From Anastrepha obliqua (taxonomy: Eukaryota > Arthropoda > Insecta > Diptera > Tephritidae), in assembly GCF_027943255.1 (NCBI RefSeq), contig NC_072896.1, positions 120,187,879 to 120,251,878 on the forward strand: a stretch of 64,000 bases of DNA, given 5' to 3'. The position numbers and the translations under genes are program-made. The notes under the pieces are model-generated. The model made no database searches and was not told the DNA's origin. It was given only the letters and a program-made list of their open reading frames with translations. This document shows, piece after piece, positions 21,200 to 31,302 of the stretch. The first letter of the stretch is position 1, and each line of letters begins with the position of its first letter.

Positions 21200-21718
21200 G
21201 TAGTGCCTAATTCCATAAAGCAGTCCGCTTACTCGATGTCGCCATGACTTTTATCTGATCTTTATCTGGTACCCAGTTCAGCAATACCGAGTTCCTTGCT
21301 CTCACGGTATTGAAAACAGTGAAACATTCCTCGACGACTTTAGTTGTTATTATGCAACACTGCAGTGCACATGGGGCTCCCTGGCACCTCTTCGAAGACA
21401 TTCAAATACAACCGCAGCAGTTATACTATCCCGAATCCTCACAACTATGTACATGATTTCCGAGGCAGGTTGAGTGTATGTACTACCTATCTCCCATAGC
21501 GCCCGATCCAAAGTAGATATCTACGAATTTCGAGAGACCTTTAGCGCAGGAGTTGTTGCATTGCGCTTTCGCACTACAGGATCTTTGATGAATTCCCATG
21601 CTATTTCCAAAGGTCCTGGGACAAACGATGTTTGGTCAAAAATATTGTTAAGTGTTAGTGCTTCTAAGAAAGCTGCGCCAGATCTCGTGAATATACTTTT
21701 CAAGTTACATTGAGACAC
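21200..21718 (-). pseudogene. RNase H-type retrotransposon remnant
   Basis: The minus strand contains TKVVEECFTVFNTVRARNSV followed by LLNWVPDKDQI. In an RNase H domain this is the helix and WVPGHxxIxGN segment, with the expected histidine lost. The upstream ISTLDRALWEIG stretch is weakly similar to the start of such domains. The rest, down to about 20960, is too decayed to read. Confidence is limited to the family level. Confidence 0.4.
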
Positions 21719-21719
21719 C

Positions 21720-22255
21720 CACTACATACAACACAGTTGTTGGATTCGCCGCAGTCGCACCGGGAATGCGAATGATCATGTTTCGTAATTATAATGAATT
21801 GCAAAAATGAAATAAATATTATACAAAAGCTAATAAGAGAGAAAATCATCAAATATAAGTAGACAGACAAATTATGAAAATAAATACTAACTCAGGCACA
21901 AAAATATGCAAATAAGCTAAAATATTTAGCGCCAACTGGCATTTGGGGTTTAGATTTGGCAGTGATTATAATATAATTATAGACATGTAATCGAGTTATG
22001 CGTTGGAATTAAGCGTAACTTGCACCTTCCGGGTTTTTTCCACGCACTTATTTATTTTATATGTACAGCAGCAAATAATAACTTGATTTCAAAAATATTA
22101 AAAAAAAGAGGTTGTCTGTAAAGTCGGTTTACTGACGATAGTTTAACGTGATAACGTCATAAGAAAATACTGATTGAATGGTTGCATTTTTCAAAAGAAA
22201 ATTTTAATTTTATTTGTTTGATAGATATTTTGTATGGATATAGAGAATGAGTTAA
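21720..22255. other. AT-rich intergenic DNA
   Basis: No gene, RNA or transposon end was recognised between the retrotransposon remnant and the pentamer array. Confidence 0.4.
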
Positions 22256-22256
22256 C

Positions 22257-22541
22257 ATTAACATAACATAATATAACATAACATAACACAACATAACACA
22301 ACACAACACAACACAACACAACACAACACAACACAACACAACATAACATAACATAACATAACATAGCATAACATAACATAACATAACATAACATAACATA
22401 ACATAACATAACATAACATAACATAACATAACATAACATAACATAACATAACATAACATAACATAACATAACATAACATAACATAACATAACATAACATA
22501 ACATAACATAACATAACATAACATAACATAACATAACATAT
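22257..22541. repeat. AACAT/ACATA pentanucleotide microsatellite
   Basis: A run of about 55 pentamers, mostly ataac, with an inner block (about 22286-22340) where the unit is acaac instead. The block of variants is contiguous, suggesting local spread of a mutated unit by slippage. The long ATG-containing frames on the minus strand here are only translations of the repeat. Confidence 0.9.
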
Positions 22542-23050
22542 CATAAAGCATTCACCAACAGCTTTCATTTGATACCCATATTGTACATACACATCCGAAG
22601 GTTACCCGGGTCCACGTTTTGACCTATATCTCGAGACCCTATCTACCAATAGGTATCCAAACTATACGGAAACCATCTTCAATACCTCCTTAACAATGTG
22701 TCTAAGTTTGGTTTAATTCGGTGCAAAGACACGGCGGGTCCACGTTTTGGCATATATTTCCAGACCCTAGTCATCAATAGGTATGAAAATTACCCCGTAT
22801 TAAAGCACTTATCAACAGCTTTCATTTGATAGCCATATTGTACATACACAACCAAAGGTTACCCGGGTTCACGTTTTGACCTATATCTCGAGCCCTATTT
22901 CCAAAATAAAATATAATCCATGTTACTCGTGGACGATGTAGCTTTCGAATGGTGAAAGAGTTTTTAAAATCGGTCCAGTAGTTTTGAGCCTATTCATTAC
23001 AAACAAACAAAGTTTTCCTCTTTATAATATTATATTATATTAGTATAGAC
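22542..23050. repeat. dispersed repeat resembling an RTE-type 3' end, with internal duplication
   Basis: A block of about 85 bp (agctttcatttgatacccat, attgtacatacaca, ggttacccgggt, cacgttttgacctatatctc) occurs at about 22558 and again at about 22818. A partial third piece, cgggtccacgttttg, lies near 22735. The region ends with atcggtccagtagttttgag and ctttataatattatattata, which resemble 3' ends of RTE-type retrotransposons and their SINEs in insects, from memory. No coding sequence was found. Confidence 0.45.
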
Positions 23051-23380
23051 AACATATCTTATAAGGTATATGGTAAATATTAAAATACATTTTTTCCTTC
23101 ATATGTAATAAAAAAATTAATAATTATAACATTAAAACAACAGGTATTATTAACAAACTTGGTTTTATTTTAAATTCTTCAAGTGAATCAAATTAATAAT
23201 AATCAATAAGAAGGCATATGCAAATACAAATACGTGAATTTATAAATGTACATATGCGCATATACCTACATATATACGCTCACTTAAGTAGGAGAGAGCA
23301 AGATGTCGAACGTTGCCGTTCGTTTGCTTTGTTTGCTTTGTCGTTCGTTCCGCGCTTTCGCTTGCAGTTCATGCAATGCA

Positions 23381-23526
23381 ATGAGCAAGGTAACGACAAA
23401 TGAGCAAGGTAACACTAAATAGCAAGGTAACACTAATGAGCAAGGTAACTACATATGAGCAAGGTAACACTAAAGAGCAAGGTAACACTAAAAAGCAAGG
23501 TAACACTAATGAGCAAGGTAACGACA
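23381..23526. repeat. minisatellite, unit 17-21 bp (agcaaggtaac)
   Basis: The core agcaaggtaac recurs eight times between 23384 and 23522, separated by short variable spacers (gacaaatg, actaaat, actaatg, tacatatg, actaaag). Part of it is open on the plus strand and gives repeated EQGNT peptides, but spacing is not a constant multiple of three, so it is unlikely to be coding. Confidence 0.85.
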
Positions 23527-23984
23527 CATTTTTTCGTGCGTGCAGCCTGTTAAATCGAATTATAAGACGTTATCACATCAAAAAATTGTTTCTATTACGT
23601 TTACGTACTTTTATATACTTACGAGTATACATACACATATGTATGTATATATATTAGCAATTCCATTTGCGGAAACTCGTTTATAGGTAGGTGCACATGC
23701 ACCCATCAACCTCTGGTTAGCCATATTGGCACTGTCATTTGCGGTTGACCACAACTGACTTCAAAAAACCGGAAACGTTTGGTGGTAGTGATCAAACGTG
23801 GATTTGTGTGTTTATGTGAAACGTATTTCATGGCCGAACTGCGACAAAAAATTAAGTGAAAAAATGTATTTAATGTTCAATTTGGGCCGAACTTGAATTA
23901 TATTTTAGCTATAATACATCTCTGCAAAAAATTTACTTTCTGTTAACTTTTAGCATAGACACATAAAATTTTACATACTTTGGA

Positions 23985-26330
23985 TTTATAGAGATAGAGA
24001 TAGAGTTAGAGATAGAGATCGAGATAGATATAGAGATAGCGATAGAGATAGAGATAGAAATAGAAATAGAGATAGAGATAGAGATAGAGATAGAGATAGA
24101 GATAGAGATAGAGTTAGAGATAGCGATAGAGATAGAGATAGAGATAGAGATAGAGATAGAGATAGAGATAGAGATAGAGATAGAGATAGAGATAGAGATA
24201 GAGATAGAGATAGAGATAGAGATAGAGATAGAGATAGACATAGAGATAGAGATAGAGATAGAGATAGAGATAGAGATAGAGATAGAGATAGAGATAGAGA
24301 TAGAGATAGAGATAGAGATAGAGATAGAGATAGAGATAGAGATAGAGATAGAGATAGAGATAGAGATAGAGATAGAGATAGAGTTAGAGATAGCGATAGA
24401 GATAGAGATAGAGATAGAGATAGAGATAGAGATAGAGATAGAGATAGAGATAGAGATAGAGATAGAGATAGAGATAGAGATAGAGATAGAGATAGAGATA
24501 GAGATAGAGATAGAGATAGAGATAGAGATAGAGATAGAGATAGAGATAGAGATAGAGATAGAGATAGAGATAGAGATAGAGATAGAGATAGAGATAGAGA
24601 TAGAGATAGAGATAGAGATAGAGATAGAGATAGAGATAGAGATAGAGATAGAGATAGAGATAGAGTTAGAGATAGCGATAGAGATAGAGATAGAGATAGA
24701 GATAGAGATAGAGATAGAGATAGAGATAGAGATAGAGATAGAGATAGAGATAGAGATAGAGATAGAGATAGAGATAGAGATAGAGATAGAGATAGAGATA
24801 GAGATAGAGATAGAGATAGAGATAGAGATAGAGATAGAGATAGAGATAGAGATAGAGATAGAGATAGAGATAGAGATAGAGATAGAGATAGAGATAGAGA
24901 TAGAGATAGAGATAGAGATAGAGATAGAGATAGAGATAGAGATAGAGATAGAGATAGAGATAGAGATAGATATAGAGATAGAGACATTGATAGAGATAGA
25001 GATAGAGTTAGAGATAGCGATAGAGATAGAGATAGAGATAGAGTTAGAGATAGCGATAGAGATAGAGATAGAGATAGAGATAGAGATAGAGATAGAGATA
25101 GAGATAGAGATAGAGATAGAGATAGAGATAGAGATAGAGATAGAGATAGAGATAGAGATAGAGATAGAGATAGAGATAGAGTTAGAGATAGCGATAGAGA
25201 TAGAGATAGAGATAGAGATAGAGATAGAGATAGAGATAGAGATAGAGATAGAGATAGAGATAGAGATAGAGATAGAGATAGAGATAGAGATAGAGATAGA
25301 GATAGAGATAGAGATAGAGATAGAGATAGAGATAGAGATAGAGATAGAGATAGAGATAGAGATAGAGATAGAGATAGAGATAGAGATAGAGATAGAGATA
25401 GAGATAGAGATAGATATAGAGATAGAGATAGAGATATTGATAGAGATAGAGATAGAGATAGAGATAGAGATAGAGATAGAGATAGAGATAGAGATAGAGA
25501 TAGAGATAGAGATAGAGATAGAGATAGAGATAGAGATAGAGATAGAGATAGAGATAGAGATAGAGATAGAGATAGAGATAGAGATAGAGATAGAGATAGA
25601 GATAGAGATAGAGATAGAGATAGAGATAGAGATAGAGATAGAGATAGATATAGAGATAGAGATAGTGATATTGATAGAGATAGAGATAGAGTTAGAGATA
25701 GAGATAGAGATAGAGATAGAGATAGAGATAGAGATAGAGATAGAGATAGAGATAGAGATAGAGATAGAGATAGAGATAGAGATAGAGATAGAGATAGAGA
25801 TAGAGATAGAGATAGAGATAGAGATAGAGATAGAGATAGAGATAGAGATAGAGATAGAGATAGAGATAGAGATAGAGATAGAGATAGAGATAGAGATAGA
25901 GATAGAGATAGAGATAGAGATAGAGATAGAGATAGAGATAGAGATAGAGATAGAGATATTGATAGAGATATTGATAGAGATAGAGATAGAGATAGAGATT
26001 GAGATAGAGATAGAGATATTGATAGAGATATTGATAGAGATAGAGATAGAAATAGAAATAGAGATAGAGATATTGATATTGATAGAGATAGAGATAGAGA
26101 TAGAGATAGAGATGGAGATAGAGATAGAGATAGAGATAGAGATAGAGATAGAGATAGAGATAGAGATAGAGATAGAGATAGAGATAGAGATAGAGATAGA
26201 GATAGAGATAGAGATAGAGATAGAGATAGAGATAGAGATAGAGATAGAGATAGAGATAGAGATAGAGATAGAGATAGAGATAGAGATAGAGATAGAGATA
26301 GAGATAAAGATAAAGATAAAGATAGAGACC
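23985..26330. repeat. GATAGA hexanucleotide array, about 2.35 kb
   Basis: About 390 copies of gataga in near-perfect register. Variant units recur in linked blocks. One, gagttagagatagcgata, lies near 24111, 24381, 24663, 25005, 25041 and 25179. Another, with gatatagag followed shortly by attgatag, lies near 24971, 25415 and 25649. All spacings I measured are multiples of six. The right end has a different flavour: ttgatag and gaaatag variants after 25950, then a terminal aaagat run. The hexamer lacks stops in five of six frames, so it produces very long Ser-Ile, Ile-Glu, Leu-Ser and Tyr-Leu open frames, which are not genes. Confidence 0.95.
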
Positions 26331-26331
26331 C

Positions 26332-26690
26332 CTACGAGTTGAGGAAAAGAATACATCCGCGGTAAGGCATGTCATAAGAGCCGACTAAAATCCGGTTGGA
26401 GAGAACGGAGGGCGCAGTATAAAAGCTAGCATATCCTGTCAAAGGTGAGCAGAGCTTGATAAACTTATTCAAAAATCCAGGCGCGATGGAGTCATATTGG
26501 GCGATTCCCTGGTCAACGTAAAGGTCTGGTCGCATGTAAGGGGCGGCTGTATTCTATGATGATGAAAAATAATAACGACAAAATAATGTTTTGGAAATGA
26601 TGATCCCGGGCTGACAACTGTGGTATTCAGCTAAGTAGTAAATAAGTACTAATACTAAGTAAGCAAGAGTGACATCTCAGTAACACATTC
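26332..26690. repeat. possible retrotransposon 5' untranslated sequence
   Basis: The stretch ccgcggtaaggcatgtcata followed by agagccgactaaaatcc resembles sequence often found near the 5' ends of non-LTR elements in insects, by recollection only. It lies directly after the hexamer array and before the gag-like remnant. No coding sequence was recognised in it. Confidence 0.3.
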
Positions 26691-27106
26691 GCAGGGAACA
26701 CGCTCACCCGAAAATATACCAAGGACTAATGATGCCACGAGCAACGCAGCATCTCAGCGACGAGCGAATAAAGTATCAGCGCTAGCAAGCACCCTGAGCA
26801 TTATTTACATAGCCAAGACTCCGACGTACCACCCTCGCCAGCCGACTCTGCAAGAAAAAATGATAGAGCTTGGGGTAAAGATTGACGCTATGTTAGAGTT
26901 CTGGAAGGACAAGCTGAACGTGCATCACACTCAGAAATAAAGCACATACACACGAAGGCGATGATTCTGCTTGAGCAAAAGGGCAACGAAAAGCGTAAAG
27001 GCGATCACAAGGCTACGCAGACCATCAGCAGCAAGGATGCGGAATCACTAAAAGGCACAACACCCCAAGCAAACCAGATCAGAAACGCCGTTACAGATAG
27101 AATCGA
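26690..27106 (+). pseudogene. gag/ORF1-like coding remnant
   Basis: The plus strand is open from about 26690 to 26938 (NDATSNAASQRRANKVSALA, then TYHPRQPTLQEKMIELGVKI and DAMLEFWKDKLNVHHT). After one frame change it continues EIKHIHTKAMILLEQKGNEK to about 27106. The polar, repeat-rich start followed by a helical segment (EKMIELGVKIDAMLEFWKDK) is what the ORF1 start of non-LTR retrotransposons often looks like. I cannot name the family. A rosa element is inserted just downstream at 27145. Confidence 0.4.
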
Positions 27107-27144
27107 TTTCCGATGATGTCATAGCCGTAATATCCATAGTAATA

Positions 27145-28242
27145 AAGGGTGGTTAAATTTTAAGGGCCGATGTTGAATATGAAGCACACCTAAACGTCAA
27201 GCTTTTTCTGCATTTCATTTGACATTTTTCAATTTCAGACTAATTCAATTTGAACCATGGAGAGATACATAATCGCGCAACGCGTTAAAGTTATTCAGGC
27301 TTTTTTATGAAAACGTTCGTTCAAAACAAAATGCATATCGCGCACTTCGTTATTTTTTCGGTCTATTTATTCGTCCAAGTGTGCGTACAATCGGAAAAAT
27401 TGTGCAAAAGTTTGAGCTCGTACAGCTCGTACTGCAGAAAATATTGCTGCTGTTCGCGATAGCGTGGTTGAAGAGCCGTCCACCTCAACTCGTCGTCGTG
27501 CCCAACAATTGCACCTCTCACTCTCGTCGTTGATGCATTATTATTACATTATGCATAAAGACTTGCATTTACACACTTACAAGGTGCAATTTACTCAAGA
27601 ACTAAAGCCTCTTGACCATTTCAAGCGTCGTCAATGGTCAGAATGGTGGCAGGGAATGGCAACAGTGAATGACCAGTTTTCGAAGAAAATCATCTTCAGT
27701 GATGAGGCAGATTTTCACCTCAGTGGATTCGTCAATAAGCAGAATTGCCGCAAAACCAATGCACGCACAAAGAGTGACTGTTGGTGCGGGGGCCGGCGGC
27801 ATCACTGTCACACAGCCTCTTCTCACACAGCTAACAAAACAATGGCTCTTTTGCGCGAAAAATTTGATGGCCGTATAATCTCACGTCTGGGCGATGTCAA
27901 TTGGCCGCCAAGATCATGTGATTTGACACCGTTAGACTTCTTCCTTTGGGGTTATTTGAAAGAAAAGGTGTACGTCGATAAGCCAGCAGCAATTCAAAAG
28001 CTAAAGGATGAGATAATTCGGCACATTAACGGCATAGAACCTCAATTATGCCTCAGCGTCATCGAAAATTTGGACCATCGGATGGAGGTGTGCCGCGGAG
28101 GCCGCGACGGTCATTTAGCCGATATTCCATACATAATTGAGCCATACCAATATTATCATAATAAAGAGAAATGACAATAATTTCCTAAAAAAATTATATT
28201 TTATTCAAAATCAACACAGGCCCTTGAAACTTAACCACCCTT
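27145..28242 (+). mobile_element. rosa-like DD41D mariner with both ends
   Basis: The inverted ends are aagggtggttaaattttaag at 27145 and, complementing the right end, aagggtggttaagtttcaag. Similarity extends about 35 bp inward through a gggcc and tgttga block. TA lies outside both ends (27143-27144 and 28243-28244), giving the expected mariner target duplication. At about 1.1 kb it is somewhat shorter than a full element because of internal deletions in the gene. It is the best-bounded rosa copy in the window and serves as the reference for the others. Confidence 0.9.
27256..28174 (+). pseudogene. rosa-like DD41D transposase pseudogene
   Basis: The natural start is the ATG at 27256 (MERYIIAQRVKVIQAF), followed at once by a frame change. 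A long frame from 27464 then carries LDHFKRRQWSEWWQGM, KIIFSDEADFHLSGFVNKQN (first aspartate) and, after a deletion, SSHTANKTMALLREKFDGRI, PPRSCDLTPLDFFLWGYLKE (third aspartate), INGIEPQLCLSVIENLDHRM and CRGGRDGHLADI. The second aspartate (normally QQDGATCH) is lost in the internal deletion near 27790-27825. Transposases of this group excise and insert at TA; this one cannot. Confidence 0.9.
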
Positions 28243-28244
28243 TA

Positions 28245-29385
28245 TTATTTGTCATGTTTGCTTGACTTTTCCACTTAACCTTGTTTAACTTATATTATCA
28301 CACGAATTGGTCATAATTACATTCCCGTTAAAATTTAACACGCATAAATTATGAAATCATTTACAAATGCAATTAAACGCGTTTATGATTTCGATATCTA
28401 AAAAAATATTGAAATACTGAATAAAGTTAAATGTTATTGCCACCTACAAACATTATTTATTTTTTTAGAATAATTATTTTGCAAATGCAACAGTTACTCA
28501 ACGCTGATTTATGTAAACAATGCATTTTTTTAAATAATTTTTATAAATGCAAATACATACAGCATTAAGCTTTATAGATTTTTAATTTTGTTTTTGTTAT
28601 TTCAGAAATGCCTTAAATTAAATGCAGATACACAGGCAAACATGCACATATACATACATATATGTTAAATGTAGATATCGATTCGTATGTTTGCATACTT
28701 TGTGGTTTTACTTGCATTATTTTAGTGCAATTCACTTTGATTAATCGGTTTGTACTACTCGTACAATTAAATATTTATTTTGGCTACACGCAAAATTTAT
28801 AAACTCACTTGAAATACTCTTCCGCTTACACACAACTGAAGTGTAATGTTTTTCTAGCTAAATTTACATTTTAATTGAACTTAAGCGCATATTTAATACA
28901 TCCATAAGGCATTGGCTGGAATGTTTGGAATGAACACAAGAAATATTTGTGCATACAAAACTGCTTTAATGCACTAAATATAGTAATTTAAACTAGTCGA
29001 AAATTTGCATATTTTGAGGTCTTGCAATAAAATGCGAAGCACGTGATGAATTTCATTTTCCACTTCAATAATTTTATTCAGCTTTAAAAAATAAACTAAA
29101 AAATCTAAAAATGAATCAATAGTGAATCAAATATTATAATGAATGTCCAGTTAGCATTGATCGTTTTCCAATTGCTTTGCTTGAGCTGTTAAACAGTAAG
29201 AAAACCGGCTTTCTGTAGCCAGAGCGCAACAACATCGATGTATCCGAGCAGGGGCTCCAACAAGATGGCGCCAAATACCATGCAAGTCGAAGCAAACAGA
29301 GCCGAAGTTGTGAAGGAGAAATTTGACGATTGGTCATGTCACAGCGAACCGAACAAAACCGAGGCGGTGGAATTAAATGAACTAC
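28245..29385. other. intergenic; short unrecognised frame at its end
   Basis: AT-rich DNA with no transposon ends seen. Near the right edge an ATG at 29265 opens a plus-strand frame of about 43 codons (MAPNTMQVEANRAEVVKEKF, ending ELNELLK). Its stop would be created at the junction if the element at 29390-30108 were absent. I do not recognise the peptide; it may be chance or a retroelement remnant. Confidence 0.3.
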
Positions 29386-29389
29386 TGAA

Positions 29390-30108
29390 GGGGTCATATT
29401 TTCCCTAATTTTTATTAAAATTATTTAAAATGTAGAAGTCAATATATTTTTTTCAAAATTGGCATACATTTTTTTTGTACATTAAAATAATATAATTTTT
29501 TTTCTTTATTTTAATCATTTAAAATGGCGGATGTACACCTCAATTCTTCCAGGAAGCCCGCAGCGGGGCTTCTCAATCATTGGGCATTCTGGCATCGGCG
29601 CCAGTGACCTGAATATTAAAAAACCAAAAATTTTTTTGTTTATTAATGTCACAATTTCTATACGAATTAACAATAAATAGAAAAAATCGTGGAATAAAAT
29701 GCTTAAAAAAAAAACAAAAATGAATTTTGGGGCGAATTTTCCTACTATTTTCACTTCGAAAAAATTTTTTCGAAAAATTTTCGAAAACCTGTAATTTCAC
29801 ATAGAAAGTAATATCATAAAAAAGATGCGTGCATAATTTCAGGGAGATCGGTCAATAAGTTTCCGAGTTATCGTCTACGCCAATTCGAAAAATATAGTTT
29901 TGAGAAAAATGCGTCTAAAGTTTGAAAACAACGTAACTATACCTCTCTCAGCGCTCGAACGCAAAGAATAGAGTCGTCAAGGTTGACGATCTATAATAGT
30001 TATAAGAAATACTTAAATTTACGTTCTAAAGATTTTTTGACATATTCTTAAAGGATTATATTAACATTTTATGAAAAAAAAAAATCCCAAATACAGGTAT
30101 CTGACCCC
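29390..30108. mobile_element. TTAA-target element, family 1, copy B
   Basis: The left end is ggggtcatattttccc and the right end, complemented, ggggtcagatacctgtattt. The body matches copy A (10707-11916) in inverse orientation, including aaaatggcggatgtacac, ccgcagcggggcttctcaat, cgccagtgacctgaat and the tcgaaaaaatttttt stretch. TTAA lies at the right edge (30109-30112) but TGAA at the left. A 17-bp direct repeat, ttaaatgaactactgaa, flanks it at 29373-29389 and 30109-30125. It shows no protein-coding capacity, so it is non-autonomous. Confidence 0.75.
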
Positions 30109-30314
30109 TTAAATGAACTACTGAAATGAACGCAAAACATGTAAATACAAAAAAATGTTATAACACAGGTTCCTTTTCTAATTTTTGGACGCTTTTAGTA
30201 ATTTAATCAGATTTTTTAAAAGAAAGTCCCGTAGTAAATTTTTCAAAGAATATATTATACAATATTTATAGAACTTTTAACACGATAACTTTCTTTTCAC
30301 ATTTATTACATATA

Positions 30315-31245
30315 CGAGGTGTGTTTAAAAAATAAGGTGAATTTTCATTTTTTCATTCATCAAAGCATATTTATTTATTCATCAATTTCTATTTTATCTC
30401 CCTCAAAGTAATCCTCCTCAGATGCATACATACATTTGTGCCAGCGTGTTTCCAATCCTCGAAGCAGATCTGATATGCGCTTTTTGGTATGTCCTTGAGC
30501 TCTCTCAGCGATTCGGTTTTCATCTCCTCAATCGTCGCAAAACGCCGTACTTTCATGGATCTCTTCAATCTTGGCAACAGGAAAAAGTCGCAGGGAGCCG
30601 AATCTGGTAAATACGCTGGTTGAAGCATGATAACGGTATTGTTTTTAGCCAAATAATCTCTCATAAGCAAAGATGAGTGAGCAGGTGCATAATCAGGATG
30701 CGAAAGCCATGCATTTTTTTCCACAATTCCGGGCGTTTTTTCGCATTGCTTCACGCAAACGGCGTATAATTTCAAGGTAATACTCTTTATTTACCGTACA
30801 ACCTTGTGGTAAGAACTCCTGATGCATTACGCCAGGGTAATCGAAGAAAACAGTGAACAAAACCTCGACATTTGATTGAACTTTGCGTGCTTTTTTGGTT
30901 TTGGCCCTCCTGGACTCTTGCTATGGGACGATTGGGCTTTGGTTTCGATGTCATAACCATATACCCATAATTCGTCACCAGTTATGAACCTTTCATAACC
31001 TGGATCCTCATTGTCGCCATTCAATAATTCCTGAGCGATGTTCATGCGACGTTGTTTTTGGTAAAAATTCAGCAATTTTGGAACGAACTTCGCTGCCACA
31101 CGCTCCAAGTCCAAAATTTCGGACAAGATTGCATGCCATGACCCAACCGACATGCCGACATCCTCAGCGACTTCTCTAATTGTGATTCTACGAATCTCCA
31201 TAACAATTTTCTTCACTTTCTCAGCATGAAAACTTGAACACATTT
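30315..31245 (-). pseudogene. mariner DD34D transposase, nearly full gene lacking the first HTH
   Basis: On the minus strand, KVKKIVMEIRRITIREVAED (second helix-turn-helix) leads to FITGDELWVYGYDIETKAQS (first aspartate). After frame changes come KNAWLSHPDYAPAHSSLLMR (second aspartate) and LPDSAPCDFFLLPRLKRSM (third), with 34 residues between the last two. The C-terminus CFEDWKHAGTNVCMH has lost the usual frame. The inverted end cgaggtgtgtttaaaaaata starts at 30315 beside TA. The other end is truncated near 31245, losing roughly the first 50 residues. It is closest to the mariner at 4387 but clearly a separate lineage. Confidence 0.85.
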
Positions 31246-31302
31246 CTCACGGGAGAAATTTCAAGTTTATGTTATTTTATTTATTTTACTTATTTACTTA
31301 AA

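Noticed and set aside
22157..22592. 100-130 codon MLCYV-type frames
   Set aside because: Translation of the pentanucleotide microsatellite.
23381..23526. CRISPR-like direct repeats
   Set aside because: The repeats are 11 bp with 6-10 bp variable spacers, a minisatellite in a eukaryotic context; no cas genes.
23933..26356. 807-codon and other long open frames over the hexamer array
   Set aside because: They are direct translations of GATAGA units in several frames and on both strands.
29134..29397. 87-codon minus-strand frame
   Set aside because: No domain; it overlaps the boundary of the TTAA element and a competing plus-strand frame.
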